DNA of 26,209 bases from an uncultured Arachnia sp. (lineage in GTDB: Bacteria > Actinomycetota > Actinomycetes > Propionibacteriales > Propionibacteriaceae). The DNA lies in the NCBI GenBank assembly GCA_934636715.1, contig CAKUBE010000016.1, forward strand, positions 1-26,209, read 5' to 3'. The notes beneath the pieces are model-generated. The model was given only the letters and a program-made list of their open reading frames with translations, made no database searches and was not told the DNA's origin. A program made the position numbers and the translations under genes. This document shows positions 1 to 8,201 of this stretch, piece after piece; within the stretch, counting starts at the first letter, position 1; each line of letters opens with the position of its first letter.

Positions 1-28
1 CCACTACCTCCTGCCGACCGACGCCGAG

Positions 29-95
29 CACAGATCTCTCTATATGTGGAGGAAGGCCGTATATGAGCCTTCCTCCACATATAGAGAGATTTGTG
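29..95. repeat. Long inverted repeat (29-bp stem) upstream of ung
   Basis: Positions 34-57 are the exact reverse complement of 67-90, around a 9-base loop (58-66). Allowing one G.T pair, the stem extends to 29-57 against 67-95. The sequence is AT-richer than its surroundings (core CTCTCTATATGTGGAGGAAG). It lies 35 bases before the start of ung and probably marks the end of a gene lying before the window. It has no run of T, so it would be a hairpin-only terminator, or a member of a palindromic repeat. It does not share the GTAGGT core seen in the other hairpins of this window. Confidence 0.8.
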
Positions 96-129
96 TTCGC
101 GCGCGGACCCCGTGTGACAGGGTGGGGAC

Positions 130-825
130 ATGGCACGACCCTTGGCTGAACTCGTCGCCCCGGACTGGGCGGAGGCGCTGGCGCCGGTGGAGGGGCAGGT
201 CGCGGCGATGGGGCAGTTCCTCCGCGAGGAGATCGCGGCCGGGTTCTCGTACCTGCCCGCCGGCGAGAACATCCTGCGCGCATTCACGCTCCCGCTGGCG
301 GACGTCCGCGTCCTGATCCTGGGCCAGGACCCCTACCCCACACCCGGGCACCCCGTCGGGCTGTCGTTCTCCGTCGCCCCGGATGTCCGGCCGCTGCCCG
401 GCAGCCTCCGCAACATCTACCGGGAGCTCGAACAGGATCTGGGCATCCCGCAGGCCGCACACGGCGACCTCACGCACTGGTTCGACCAGGGCGTCCTCCT
501 GCTGAACAGGGTGCTGACCGTCCGGCCCGGCGCGCCGGCGTCACACCGCGGAAAGGGCTGGGAGCAGGTGACGGCCCGCGCCGTCGAGGCTCTCGCCGAA
601 CGCGGCGGCCCGCTGGTCGCCGTCCTATGGGGGCGGGACGCGCAGTCGGCGGGGCCGATGCTGCGCGACACCCCCGTGATCGCGACGGCGCACCCCTCCC
701 CGCTCTCGGCACGCTCCGGCTTCTTCGGCTCCCGGCCCTTCAGCGCCGTCAACCGCCTGCTCGAGCAACAGGGCGGCGCCCCCATAGACTGGGCGCTCCC
801 GCCCGCGGAAGGACCAGCAGCATGA
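130..825 (+). CDS. ung: Uracil-DNA glycosylase, family 1
   Basis: Removes uracil from DNA after cytosine deamination or dUMP misincorporation, starting base excision repair. The 231-residue protein has the usual family length. It carries the water-activating motif GQDPY at residues 65-69 (catalytic Asp67), the LLLN segment at 123-126 that places the uracil-recognising Asn, and the DNA-intercalation loop HPSPLSA at 188-194 with the catalytic His188. The Tyr of GQDPY is followed by PTPGHPVG, where E. coli has HGPGQAHG, so the loop differs but keeps its length. ATG at 130 has a G-rich AGGGTGGGG just upstream. The hexamer CAGGGT six bases before it would also suit a leaderless transcript. The stop overlaps the start of the next gene (ATGA), so the two are probably cotranscribed. 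Confidence 0.97.
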   Translation: MARPLAELVAPDWAEALAPVEGQVAAMGQFLREEIAAGFSYLPAGENILRAFTLPLADVRVLILGQDPYPTPGHPVGLSFSVAPDVRPLPGSLRNIYRELEQDLGIPQAAHGDLTHWFDQGVLLLNRVLTVRPGAPASHRGKGWEQVTARAVEALAERGGPLVAVLWGRDAQSAGPMLRDTPVIATAHPSPLSARSGFFGSRPFSAVNRLLEQQGGAPIDWALPPAEGPAA

Positions 826-1064
826 CCGACGAGCCCACCGTCGATCCCACCCCCGAGGACCCGACGCCCGAAAGCCGTCGCGCCCGCCGCATCGTCCCCA
901 AGGCCGTCCCGGAACCCGAGCCCGACGTCGAGGGCGACGCCGCCCCCAAGAAGCCCGAGGTGACCAAGGCGCGCCGGACCCTGTGGGTGGTCGGCGCCGG
1001 CGTCGGCATCTACATGATCGGCCAGGGCATCTACGGCATGATCAAGGGCGAGGACGCCCCGTAG
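822..1064 (+). CDS. Small single-pass membrane protein, unknown function
   Basis: An 80-residue protein whose ATG overlaps the ung stop (ATGA), with GGAAGGA at 807-813 as a good ribosome binding site. Residues 1-50 are rich in Pro, Glu, Asp and Arg and look disordered. Residues about 53-74 ([20 protein letters not shown]) form one glycine-rich hydrophobic helix, followed by a short charged tail. I recognise no family. Translational coupling to ung implies shared expression but not necessarily a DNA-repair role. Confidence 0.75.
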   Translation: MTDEPTVDPTPEDPTPESRRARRIVPKAVPEPEPDVEGDAAPKKPEVTKARRTLWVVGAGVGIYMIGQGIYGMIKGEDAP

Positions 1065-1139
1065 CTCAGGCGTGGGTTTCGGCGCCGGCGCCTCTTTCCT
1101 CGGCGGTACGACGCGACCGCCGTTGGGTACCGTGGGGGC

Positions 1140-1799
1140 ATGGACATCGAAGCTTGGTTGCGGGCACGCATGGCGCCGCCGCGCATGGTCACCGCCGACA
1201 CCGCTCTCCCCGGGCGTGCCACTCCCGTGCTCGACCCCATCCCGGTGCACACCGTCCTCGGTCTGCCGCTCGACGAGGTGCCCGCGGGCTGCGAGGTCGC
1301 CTACTTCGCGCTCGGCTGCTACTGGGGCGAGGAGCGGATGTTCTGGCAGACCGACGGCGTGGTGAACACCGCCGTCGGGTACATGGGCGGCTTCACGCCC
1401 CATCCCACCTACGCCGAGTGCTGCACCGGCCGCACCGGCCACACCGAGACCGTCCAGGTGGTGTTCGATCCCGCCCGCGTCTCCTACGACGATCTCCTGA
1501 CGCTGTTCTGGGAGAACCACGATCCGACGCAGAAGGACCGCCAGGGCAACGACGTCGGCACGCAGTATCGCTCCGCCGTCTTCCCCGTCGACGACGCTCA
1601 GCGCGAGGCCGCCGAGCGCAGCCTCGCCGCGTTCCAGGACCGCCTCTCCGCCGCGGGCTACGGGACCATCACCACCGAGATCGCGCAGGGCAAGCCGTTC
1701 TACTACGCCGAGACCGAGCACCAGCAGTACCTCGACAAGAACCCCGACGGCTACTGCCCGAATCATGCGACAGGGGTCCGATGCGGCCCGAGGCGATAG
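1140..1799 (+). CDS. msrA: Peptide-methionine (S)-S-oxide reductase MsrA
   Basis: Reduces methionine-S-sulfoxide in proteins and free methionine, repairing oxidative damage in the cytoplasm with thioredoxin as electron donor. The 219-residue protein has the catalytic GCYWGEE motif with Cys60 (a Phe-to-Tyr variant of GCFWG), the substrate-pocket segment AVGYMGG at 78-84, and the C-terminal HQQYLDKNP followed by Cys206 and Cys215, which fit the recycling cysteines of E. coli-type MsrA. The first 40 residues are an N-terminal extension like that of E. coli MsrA. ATG at 1140 lies exactly six bases after TACCGT (1128-1133), suggesting a leaderless transcript. No msrB is present nearby. Confidence 0.96.
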   Translation: MDIEAWLRARMAPPRMVTADTALPGRATPVLDPIPVHTVLGLPLDEVPAGCEVAYFALGCYWGEERMFWQTDGVVNTAVGYMGGFTPHPTYAECCTGRTGHTETVQVVFDPARVSYDDLLTLFWENHDPTQKDRQGNDVGTQYRSAVFPVDDAQREAAERSLAAFQDRLSAAGYGTITTEIAQGKPFYYAETEHQQYLDKNPDGYCPNHATGVRCGPRR

Positions 1800-1809
1800 C
1801 GGCGGTCCG

Positions 1810-1815
1810 TACACT
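1810..1815 (+). promoter_or_regulatory. Leaderless-type -10 element before the lipoprotein gene
   Basis: TACACT followed by six bases and then ATG at 1822. There is no Shine-Dalgarno sequence in the gap from the msrA stop (1799). The arrangement matches the TANNNT-N6/7-ATG pattern of leaderless actinobacterial transcripts and decides the start codon of the next gene. Confidence 0.6.
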
Positions 1816-1821
1816 TGGGCG

Positions 1822-2802
1822 ATGATCACTCGGCGTTGGGCAGCGGCAGCGGCAGCCGTCGTGCTCGTGGGATGCGGCCCCACGCAGTCCGCCCCGCCGA
1901 CGCCGCCGGTCACCCCGAGCGTGATACCGACACCCACGCCGTCGCTGACCGTGACCCCGGTCCCGGACGCGGAACTCCCCCTGCCGTTCCCCATCGACGG
2001 CGCGCTGGTCGACCACGCGGCGCAGGTCGTGCAGCGGCTGCACGAGGTCGCGGCCGGACTGCCCGTGCTGAAGGTGGACGTCACCTGGCAGCAGGCGACC
2101 CTGACCGCGCTCCTCCCGGACAAGAGCGTGCGCAGCTACTCGTGGCGCGACGGGCAGATCGCACACGTCGACTCGGACATCCAGTACCTCGGGCAGGCCA
2201 CGTTCGACCCCGCTGACTACCCCGTCGACTCCGTCGGGCGCATGTTCGACGTCGCCGATCTCCGCGGCGTGCGGGGCGAGCTCGTCCTGCAGGTGGTGGA
2301 GTATCGCGATGGGCAGGTGCTGATGACCGTCACCTCGCGTCCGGAGACCACGACGGTGTTCTTCCGCAAGGACGGCACCGCCGTGACCACGCTGGGCTAC
2401 ACCTCCGTGGCCGACATCACCGTCGGGCTCGGCGAGGTCGTCGGCAACGGGACCGCGCTCTACGCCGTCGGGTTCAATCCCACGCGCGGCTACTGGGCGG
2501 ATCTCACCGACGACGACGCCGGCGTGGTGCTCAGCCGCAGCCGGGTCGGCGGCGTGCCCGTCTTCGAGACGCGCCGCTCCGAGACCCTCGACGTTGCGAC
2601 GTTCTCCCCGGATCTGCTCCAGCCCGCCGCGCTGGCCCAGGCCATCGCGCGCTACCAGGTGGATCCCGCGCAGCCCTGCACCGTCACCGTCGACATGTCC
2701 ACCGGGCGGTGGGCGCCGGTCGCCCGCTACGACTGCGCCGGCGTCGTCCACTACACGGACATGGCCGGGCGCGACATGACGGAACTCATCGCACCCGGGT
2801 AA
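1822..2802 (+). CDS. Secreted lipoprotein, unknown function
   Basis: A 326-residue protein with a type II signal peptide: MITRR, an Ala-rich hydrophobic stretch, then the lipobox VGC with Cys18. A Pro/Thr-rich linker (about residues 20-50) follows, then a predicted beta-rich exported domain. It is therefore expected to be anchored to the outer face of the membrane. The domain resembles the many uncharacterised actinobacterial lipoproteins with repeated beta segments, and I cannot name a family. The chosen ATG is placed by the preceding TACACT-N6 and gives a clean signal peptide; an upstream in-frame extension reads back into msrA and is unlikely. The stop codon lies at the edge of a perfect hairpin shared with the convergent metallopeptidase gene. 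Confidence 0.85.
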   Translation: MITRRWAAAAAAVVLVGCGPTQSAPPTPPVTPSVIPTPTPSLTVTPVPDAELPLPFPIDGALVDHAAQVVQRLHEVAAGLPVLKVDVTWQQATLTALLPDKSVRSYSWRDGQIAHVDSDIQYLGQATFDPADYPVDSVGRMFDVADLRGVRGELVLQVVEYRDGQVLMTVTSRPETTTVFFRKDGTAVTTLGYTSVADITVGLGEVVGNGTALYAVGFNPTRGYWADLTDDDAGVVLSRSRVGGVPVFETRRSETLDVATFSPDLLQPAALAQAIARYQVDPAQPCTVTVDMSTGRWAPVARYDCAGVVHYTDMAGRDMTELIAPG

Positions 2803-2842
2803 GAGATCGCGCGGGTAGGTGCCACCTACCCGCGCGATCTCT
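2802..2842. terminator. Perfect 20-bp hairpin between convergent genes (GTAGGT family)
   Basis: Positions 2802-2821 are the exact reverse complement of 2823-2842 (AGAGATCGCGCGGGTAGGTG arm), with essentially no loop beyond the GTGCCAC tip. It starts in the stop codon of the lipoprotein gene and ends six bases before the stop codon of the convergent metallopeptidase, so it can terminate both. It lacks a T tract. Its left arm is nearly repeated, unpaired, at 26132-26151, which suggests a mobile or amplified repeat. Confidence 0.8.
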
Positions 2843-2847
2843 AAGCG

Positions 2848-3756
2848 TCACCCGCCCAGCTGGTCGGTGCTGAACGTGTCGCATCTGTTCGGGTCGCCGC
2901 TCTGGAACCCGATCGCGGTCCAGTACTGGCGCATCGCCGACGACCCGTGCGTCCAGCTCTCCGGCACCACGCGGCCGGTCGACCGCTCCTGGATGTGATC
3001 GTCGCCGACGGCGCGAGCCGCCTCGACGATGCGGTCCAGGTCGTCCTGGGTGACCTTCGCGATGGGCGAGTTCGGGTCCTTGATGGTGTTGGCGAAGAAC
3101 GCGCCGGCGTAGCAGTCGGCCTGCAACTCGAGCCTTACCTGCCCGGACTTCGGTCCGGTCTGGTTGCCGCCCGCGCGCGCCGCCTTCATCTGGCCGGTGA
3201 GGTTGGAGATGTGATGGCCGTATTCGTGGCCGACGATGTAGAGCTCGGCCGCGTGGCTGCGCTCGGTGCCGAGCTGCTGCAGGAGCTGACCCATGAACTC
3301 GTCGTCGAGGTAGATCTTCGTGTCGCCCGGGCAGTAGAACGGGCCCATCTCCGAGCTGCCGGTGCCGCAGGCGGTCGCGATCTGGCCGGTGAAGATCTCG
3401 ACGCCCGCGACGGGCTCGAAGCCCTTCGCGAAGACGGACGCCCAGTAGTCGGTGAGCGCGTTCTCGTACACGACCCAGCGGCATCGCGGATCGTCCTTGA
3501 GGTCGTTGGTGTTGTCGCACTGGGGTTGCTCGCCGGCAGGCGCCTGCTGGCCCGGCTGCGCGACGCCGCCGCCCACACCTCCGAGCAGGTCTCCGATGTC
3601 GCCCCCGAAGAACAACGCGAGCAGCAGGACGAGGATGCCGCCGAGACCGCCGCCGACGGCGAGACCCGGGCCGCGTCGACCGCCGCCGCTGCCGCCGCTC
3701 CCCCCGCCGTAGCGGACGCGCGACTGATCCAGCGGTACGTTCTCGCGAAACTCCAT
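2848..3756 (-). CDS. Membrane-anchored neutral zinc metallopeptidase (YpfJ-like)
   Basis: A 302-residue member of the neutral zinc metallopeptidase family (Pfam Zn_peptidase, E. coli YpfJ type). Residues 15-40 are Gly/Arg-rich and about 33-50 form one hydrophobic helix, placing the catalytic domain outside the cell. The zinc-binding and catalytic HEYGH lies at 177-181, followed by LELQADCYAG, where the Glu fits the third ligand. Four cysteines around residues 80, 92, 130 and 142 could form disulfides. ATG at 3756 has GGGGG/GGCGG just upstream and gives the family-typical N-terminus MEFRENVPLD. A -10-like TACGCT lies on this strand at 3803-3808. The physiological substrate of the family is not known. 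Confidence 0.93.
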   Translation of the reverse strand: MEFRENVPLDQSRVRYGGGSGGSGGGRRGPGLAVGGGLGGILVLLLALFFGGDIGDLLGGVGGGVAQPGQQAPAGEQPQCDNTNDLKDDPRCRWVVYENALTDYWASVFAKGFEPVAGVEIFTGQIATACGTGSSEMGPFYCPGDTKIYLDDEFMGQLLQQLGTERSHAAELYIVGHEYGHHISNLTGQMKAARAGGNQTGPKSGQVRLELQADCYAGAFFANTIKDPNSPIAKVTQDDLDRIVEAARAVGDDHIQERSTGRVVPESWTHGSSAMRQYWTAIGFQSGDPNRCDTFSTDQLGG

Positions 3757-3836
3757 GCCGCCCCCTTGCCGTCGAGGGACCCCGATCGAGGTCGTTGCGC
3801 CTAGCGTACTTGGACGCGCCCATGCCTGTGGACAAG

Positions 3837-3842
3837 TAGACT
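3837..3842 (+). promoter_or_regulatory. Leaderless-type -10 element before the Nudix gene
   Basis: TAGACT, six bases, then ATG at 3849. No Shine-Dalgarno sequence is visible, and this hexamer supports the start chosen for the Nudix gene. Confidence 0.55.
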
Positions 3843-3848
3843 CGTCCA

Positions 3849-4532
3849 ATGCGCATCACCGGTCTCACCCATCCCCTGGGTGCGCCGGTCGTGGCTTTCA
3901 CCGTCGACCACGGCGCGCACCCCCGCGTCACGATGTTCGACCACGGCTATCTCCCGGTGCGGCCGCTGGCCGCCACCATGAGCGACGGCGAGATCGTGTT
4001 CACCTGGCTCGTGCGCGAGGTGGTCGCCGCCGACCACCGCCCGCCGGAGCGGCACACCGTCTACGTGGCGCCGCTCGGCGAGGAGCCCGTCCGCCACCAG
4101 CGGATCGGGGCCTACGCGATCGTGCTCTCGCAGCGCGGCATCCTCGGCACGGTGAACTCGTCCGCGACACCGGCGCCTGGCGCCTGGACACTGCCGGGCG
4201 GCGGCGTCGACGCGGGGGAATCGCCGTCGGATGCGGTGCTGCGGGAGGTGTACGAGGAGACCGGCCAGGAGGTCGTCATCGACCGGGTGCTGAGCCTCGA
4301 GTCCGAGCATTGGGTTGGGCGCTCCATGGCGGGGACGCTCGAGGACTTCCACGCGCTGCGCGTCATCTACGGCGCGACATGCAGAACACCCAGCGACCCG
4401 GTCGTCCACGACGTGGGTGGATCGACTGACCGGGCCGACTGGGTGCCGACGCGTACCTGGCGGACGCTGAACTGGACCAACGGCTCGCGGGCGCTGCTTT
4501 CGCAGTACGCCCGCAAGCTGTCGAGGGCCTAG
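3849..4532 (+). CDS. Nudix hydrolase domain protein
   Basis: A 227-residue protein with a near-complete Nudix box starting at Gly118: G, five residues, Glu124, seven residues, REVYEETG at 132-139. This binds Mg2+ and the pyrophosphate of NDP-X substrates. The domain begins near residue 85, where GAYAIVLSQRGILG forms the first strands; residues 1-80 form a less conserved N-terminal part. The substrate cannot be told from the sequence. The stop codon overlaps the stop of the convergent Bax-inhibitor gene by four bases, so there is no intergenic terminator between them. The neighbours are unrelated. Confidence 0.9.
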   Translation: MRITGLTHPLGAPVVAFTVDHGAHPRVTMFDHGYLPVRPLAATMSDGEIVFTWLVREVVAADHRPPERHTVYVAPLGEEPVRHQRIGAYAIVLSQRGILGTVNSSATPAPGAWTLPGGGVDAGESPSDAVLREVYEETGQEVVIDRVLSLESEHWVGRSMAGTLEDFHALRVIYGATCRTPSDPVVHDVGGSTDRADWVPTRTWRTLNWTNGSRALLSQYARKLSRA

Positions 4533-5341
4533 TTGCTCCTGAAGTAGGAGAGGATCCGCAGGATCTCGACGTACAGCCACACCATGGTGACCGTGATGCC
4601 GAAGGCGGCCCGCCACGACTCGTTGGCCGGCGCCTGCGCCGCGATGCCGCGCTCGACCGAGTCGAAGTCGACGACGAGGTTCATGACGGCCAGCACGATG
4701 GCGAGGATGGAGACGCCGATGGACAGCAGGCCCGCGTCGGGGCCGGCGCCGCGGAGGCCCGTGTCGATGCCGAACAGCGCGAGCACGAGGTTCACCAGGA
4801 ACACGCCCGCGAGCGACGCGGTGCCGATGAACACCATCTTGCGGAACTTGGGCGTGACGCGGATGTTGAAGAACTTGTACGCAGCCAGCGTGACGCCCGC
4901 CGTGACGAACGTCGCGAGGACGGCGGAGACGACGATGCCGGGGTACATGTACTCGAAGAACGCCGAGATGGCGCCGACGAAGACGCCCTCGACGGCGGCG
5001 TAGAACAGAACGCCGCCCACGGGGACGCGCGAACGCGCGGCCACGAAGAAGACGGTGACGAGGCCGACGAGGGCCGAGCCGATGAGCGCCGGGTACAGGA
5101 ACTGCACCGGCAGGTAGAGGAAGGTCGCCGCGGCGACCAGCGCGACCACGCCGAGCGTGACAGCGGTCTTGGCCAGCACGTCGTCGAGGGTCATCACACC
5201 ACCGGTGGCGACCGGGGGCTGCTGGTACTGCGTCTGGTAGGGGTCTGTGCCGTACTGCGGCGCACCCTGGGCGTAGGCCTGCTGTTGCGCGCCGCCGTGC
5301 CTGGTGAAGGCGTCGGGGCGGCCGATGATGGGGTTGGACAT
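4529..5341 (-). CDS. Bax inhibitor-1/YccA-like multipass membrane protein
   Basis: A 270-residue protein of the Bax1-I family common in Actinobacteria. Residues 15-45 are rich in Gln, Tyr and Pro (cytoplasmic, low complexity). From about residue 60 onward there are seven hydrophobic helices, with DFDSVERG in the loop before the last helix, a conserved acidic feature of the family. Members in other organisms act as pH-sensitive calcium leak channels; the bacterial role is unclear. ATG at 5341 gives the typical MSNPIIG start, with only a weak GAAAGAG upstream. It is divergent from the beta-CASP nuclease gene, with about 120 bases between them. Confidence 0.93.
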   Translation of the reverse strand: MSNPIIGRPDAFTRHGGAQQQAYAQGAPQYGTDPYQTQYQQPPVATGGVMTLDDVLAKTAVTLGVVALVAAATFLYLPVQFLYPALIGSALVGLVTVFFVAARSRVPVGGVLFYAAVEGVFVGAISAFFEYMYPGIVVSAVLATFVTAGVTLAAYKFFNIRVTPKFRKMVFIGTASLAGVFLVNLVLALFGIDTGLRGAGPDAGLLSIGVSILAIVLAVMNLVVDFDSVERGIAAQAPANESWRAAFGITVTMVWLYVEILRILSYFRSN

Positions 5342-5461
5342 GAGGTCACACTCTTTCGTTAGTCTCCGGGGAGGCTGTGCGTGCTCCATGCTACCTGGCG
5401 CCACGGACAGCCCCGCGGCCAAACGCCTACCGGGATGACACCGGCTGTGCCAGGATCGGTT

Positions 5462-6841
5462 ATGGGTAATCCTCGGATGGCGACGCTCACCTTCCTCGGC
5501 GCGGCGGGCACGGTGACCGGGTCGAAGTATCTCCTCACCGTCGACGACCGGCGCATCCTCGTCGACGCCGGCATGTTCCAGGGCGAGAAGCGCTGGCGGC
5601 TCAAGAATCGCGAGCCCTTCCCCGTCGACCCCGCGAGCATCGACGACATCCTGATCACGCACGCGCACGCCGACCACACGGCCTACCTCCCCGCGCTCGT
5701 CAAGCACGGCTTCGAGGGCAGGATCTGGTGCACGGAACCGACGGCGGCGCTGACCGAGATCGTGCTGCGGGACTCCGCGAAACTGCAGGAGCAGTCGGCC
5801 CAGGACGCGATCCGCGGCGGCTGGTCGACGCACGCGCATCCGACCCCGCTGTACGACACGGCCGACGTCGAGGCCACTCTCCCGCTGCTGACCGCCGTCG
5901 ACTGGGAGACCAACGTCGACATCGCGGGCGTGGTGTGGGCCCGGTGGGTTCGGGCGGGGCACATCCTCGGGTCGGCGAGCATCCACGTCGAGGTCGGCCC
6001 GCGCTCCGTGCTGTTCTCCGGCGACCTCGGCCGCCACAGCCACCCGATCCTCCGCGGCAGGGGCGCGCCCGAGGCCGCGGATCTCGTCGTCTGCGAGTCG
6101 ACCTACGGCGACCGCGAGCATCCGGACCCGGAGATCCCCCACGAGCCGTTCGCCGACGCCATCCGCCGCACGGTCGCGCGCGGCGGGCAGGTCGTCGTCC
6201 CCGCGTTCGCCATCGACCGCACCGAGGCGGTGCTGCGCGCCCTCGTCGAGATGCGGAGGGCGGGCCGGATTCCCGACGTTCCGGTGGCCGTCGACGGCCC
6301 CATGACGCTGAAGGCGCTCGACGTGTACCGCAGCTTCGCCGACGAGCTGGCCGACGAGATCACGCTCGCCGACTACACCGACCTCACGCTCATCGAGACG
6401 CGCGACCCGTCGGCGTCGAAGCGGCTGAACGCGCGCACGGACCCGATGATCATCATCAGCTCCTCCGGCATGGCGGAGGGCGGCCGGGTGCTGTACCACC
6501 TCGAGCGACGGCTCCCCCACGCGCGCCACACCGTCGTGCTGACCGGCTACCAGGCCGTGGGCACGCGCGGCCGCGCTCTCGAGGACGGCGCTCCCGTCGT
6601 CAAGATCAACGGCCGCTACATCCCAGTGAAGGCCGAGATCGTGCGCGACACCGAGTTCTCCGTCCACGGCGACGCCTCCGACCTGATCGACTGGCTCCGC
6701 GCCCTCGGCCGGGAGCCCGACGTCGTCTTCCTGACCCACGGCGAGCCCCACGCGTCGGCGGCGCTGAAGATGCGCATCGCCGACGACCTCGGCTGGGTCG
6801 CCGTCGCCCCGAAGCACGGCGAGGTCGTCAGCCTCACCTGA
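5462..6841 (+). CDS. Beta-CASP metallo-beta-lactamase ribonuclease (CPSF/Ysh1-like)
   Basis: A 459-residue RNA-processing nuclease of the COG1236 type. Zinc ligands are visible: HAHADH at 67-72 (motif II), the histidine of GHILGSA at 166-172 (motif III) and the aspartate of SGDLG at 186-190 (motif IV). The beta-CASP part begins with CESTYGDREH at 211-220 (motif A), then ISSSGMAEGG, GYQAVGTRG and SVHGD, and ends with a THGE block (motifs B and C). There is no KH domain, unlike many archaeal relatives. It probably cleaves or trims RNA in the cytoplasm. ATG at 5462 has AGGA at 5452-5455; a second ATG at 5477 (MATLTFLG) is a possible alternative. The neighbours give no operon. Confidence 0.95.
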   Translation: MGNPRMATLTFLGAAGTVTGSKYLLTVDDRRILVDAGMFQGEKRWRLKNREPFPVDPASIDDILITHAHADHTAYLPALVKHGFEGRIWCTEPTAALTEIVLRDSAKLQEQSAQDAIRGGWSTHAHPTPLYDTADVEATLPLLTAVDWETNVDIAGVVWARWVRAGHILGSASIHVEVGPRSVLFSGDLGRHSHPILRGRGAPEAADLVVCESTYGDREHPDPEIPHEPFADAIRRTVARGGQVVVPAFAIDRTEAVLRALVEMRRAGRIPDVPVAVDGPMTLKALDVYRSFADELADEITLADYTDLTLIETRDPSASKRLNARTDPMIIISSSGMAEGGRVLYHLERRLPHARHTVVLTGYQAVGTRGRALEDGAPVVKINGRYIPVKAEIVRDTEFSVHGDASDLIDWLRALGREPDVVFLTHGEPHASAALKMRIADDLGWVAVAPKHGEVVSLT

Positions 6842-6869
6842 GCAGTTTCACGATTCCGCACTCAGGGTC

Positions 6870-6890
6870 TATTCCATTAGATGGTATAGT
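6870..6890 (+). promoter_or_regulatory. Operator and -10 of the HTH-nucleotidyltransferase operon
   Basis: TATTCCAT (6870-6877), three bases, ATGGTATA (6881-6888) form an inverted repeat with seven of eight positions matching. It overlaps TATAGT (6885-6890), which stands exactly six bases before ATG 6897. The stretch is AT-rich against its surroundings. An inverted repeat over the -10 suggests repression by the HTH product itself, as is usual for toxin-antitoxin operons. Confidence 0.6.
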
Positions 6891-6896
6891 TGGCTC

Positions 6897-7427
6897 ATGA
6901 ATCGTAGCGAAATCCTTCGCCTCGCGACGAGGCAGGCCGGGGCCACCCAGTCTGGACTCTCGCGCGTCACCGGCGTGCCTCAGAGCCGGATCAGCCGCTA
7001 CCTGAGCGGGCATCTCGAGCCGTCCGAGGAGACACTCGGCACGCTGCTGTCCGCGCTGGGCCTCACAGTCTCAGTGACAGTCGCCCCAGTCCCCATGGAA
7101 CGAACCAAGCTGCGCAGCTGGATGCTGCACCGGAGGATCGGCGAGAAACTCGCCCGCGGACTAGACGAAGAAGACTGGCAGCGGATGGCGAGGAACCTCG
7201 TTCGGGTCCGCGCGAACACGCAGGGCGAACCGCACGAGTCCAACATTGATCGATGGCAGCAGATCATCGACGCGAGGGACGTGCGAACGCTTCGCCGTGT
7301 GCTGATCGACACCTCAACCCAGGGCATCGAGATGCGAGAGGTCTCGCCGATGACCGGCTTCTTGACAGAGGAGGAACGCCTGGACGTTCTCTCTCGAGTT
7401 CGCGCGACGCTCGCTGGTGCCGCATGA
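6897..7427 (+). CDS. XRE-type helix-turn-helix protein, probable antitoxin
   Basis: A 176-residue protein. Residues about 5-55 form a lambda-repressor-like helix-turn-helix (GATQSGLSRVTGVPQSRISRY with a following ETLGTLLSALGL). The remaining roughly 110 residues are alpha-helical and Arg-rich and could bind the partner protein. The gene is preceded by a -10 TATAGT exactly six bases upstream and by an inverted repeat, so the transcript is probably leaderless and autoregulated. Its stop overlaps the ATG of the nucleotidyltransferase gene (ATGA). By analogy with AbiEi/AbiEii and MenAT pairs I infer that it is the antitoxin, but no toxicity data support this. Confidence 0.82.
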   Translation: MNRSEILRLATRQAGATQSGLSRVTGVPQSRISRYLSGHLEPSEETLGTLLSALGLTVSVTVAPVPMERTKLRSWMLHRRIGEKLARGLDEEDWQRMARNLVRVRANTQGEPHESNIDRWQQIIDARDVRTLRRVLIDTSTQGIEMREVSPMTGFLTEEERLDVLSRVRATLAGAA

Positions 7428-7999
7428 ACCGACAACAGCTCTGGCACGCGATCCGCGCCGCCTGCGAGATCGCAGGAATCGATTCCGTGATCATCGTCGG
7501 CTCCCAGTCCATCCTCGGCTCCTACTCGGAGGAGGAACTCCCCGACGCCACCACCGCGTCGCGCGAGATCGACATTCTCCCGGACGTGGAGTCAGATCGA
7601 GTCGAGTTCCTCGCCGACGTCATCGAGGGCGTCGGCGGCGAGCTCTCACCGTTCGAAGAGACCCATGGTTTCGCTCTCGACGGGGTAGATCTCACCACCT
7701 GCATCCTTCCCGCGGGCTGGCGCGACCGCCTCGTTCCGGTGTCGAACCGCTCGACGCGCGGGATCGTCTCCGGCATCCAGTACGTCGGATGGTGCCTCGA
7801 TCCTGCGGATCTGTGTGTGTCGAAGCTCTGCGCAGGTCGAGAGAAGGACCGACATTTCGTCTTTGCGCTTTTCGACGCAGGGCTGGTCGACAGGGACGTG
7901 GTCGAGCAACGTCTGGCTCTGGTCCCGACCGAGCACGCCTCCGCAGCCGTCCGCGCGCGGACCGAGTTCTTCGGTCGCCCCGACGCGAGCTACGGATAG
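7424..7999 (+). CDS. Nucleotidyltransferase-fold protein, probable toxin
   Basis: A 191-residue protein with the polymerase-beta-like nucleotidyltransferase signature: VGSQSILG at 25-32 followed by the acidic pair in REIDI (Glu48, Asp50). A third possible acidic residue is in the later LDGVDLTTC segment. It resembles the DUF6036 and AbiEii-like group. Relatives transfer nucleotides to tRNA ends or other targets and block translation; the target here is unknown. ATG at 7424 overlaps the stop of the HTH gene, the normal layout for antitoxin first and toxin second. The last stretch overlaps, on the opposite strand, an open frame with VOC-like sequence, so the 3' end may lie at an insertion boundary. 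Confidence 0.8.
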   Translation: MNRQQLWHAIRAACEIAGIDSVIIVGSQSILGSYSEEELPDATTASREIDILPDVESDRVEFLADVIEGVGGELSPFEETHGFALDGVDLTTCILPAGWRDRLVPVSNRSTRGIVSGIQYVGWCLDPADLCVSKLCAGREKDRHFVFALFDAGLVDRDVVEQRLALVPTEHASAAVRARTEFFGRPDASYG

Positions 8000-8194
8000 C
8001 GGCTTCCACCGCACCTCGTTGACCCAGATCTCGTCTTCGCTGTCGGGACGGTCGACGTGCGACCTGCCGTACTGCTCGTCGATGACCCGCGCCGGAATGC
8101 CGTGGGAACCGAGCCGACCGGCTAGGCGCTCGATGTCGCCGTCGACCTCGAAGGAGAGGCCGACGCGCACCTCGGATCCGACATGCACGGCCAT
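7981..8194 (-). pseudogene. VOC/glyoxalase-like fragment downstream of merR
   Basis: Starting at ATG 8194, eight bases after the merR stop, about 70 residues look like the second half of a VOC (glyoxalase/bleomycin-resistance) domain: a GLSFEVDGDIERLAGRL helix-strand unit, then IDEQYGRS and a final strand ending EDEIWVNEV. The usual first beta-alpha-beta-beta-beta half is missing. After about 7981 the frame runs on antisense to the nucleotidyltransferase gene (to 7646) and no longer resembles a VOC protein. I infer a truncated remnant, perhaps cut by arrival of the toxin-antitoxin module. A short functional protein cannot be excluded. The left boundary is approximate. Confidence 0.45.
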
Positions 8195-8201
8195 GAGGCG
8201 G

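Noticed and set aside
1..66. End of a possible coding region before ung
   Set aside because: Several frames are open at the left edge and the stretch is too short to choose a frame or strand.
417..2123. 568-codon open frame on the minus strand over ung and msrA
   Set aside because: Antisense to well-identified genes, low-complexity composition, no domain.
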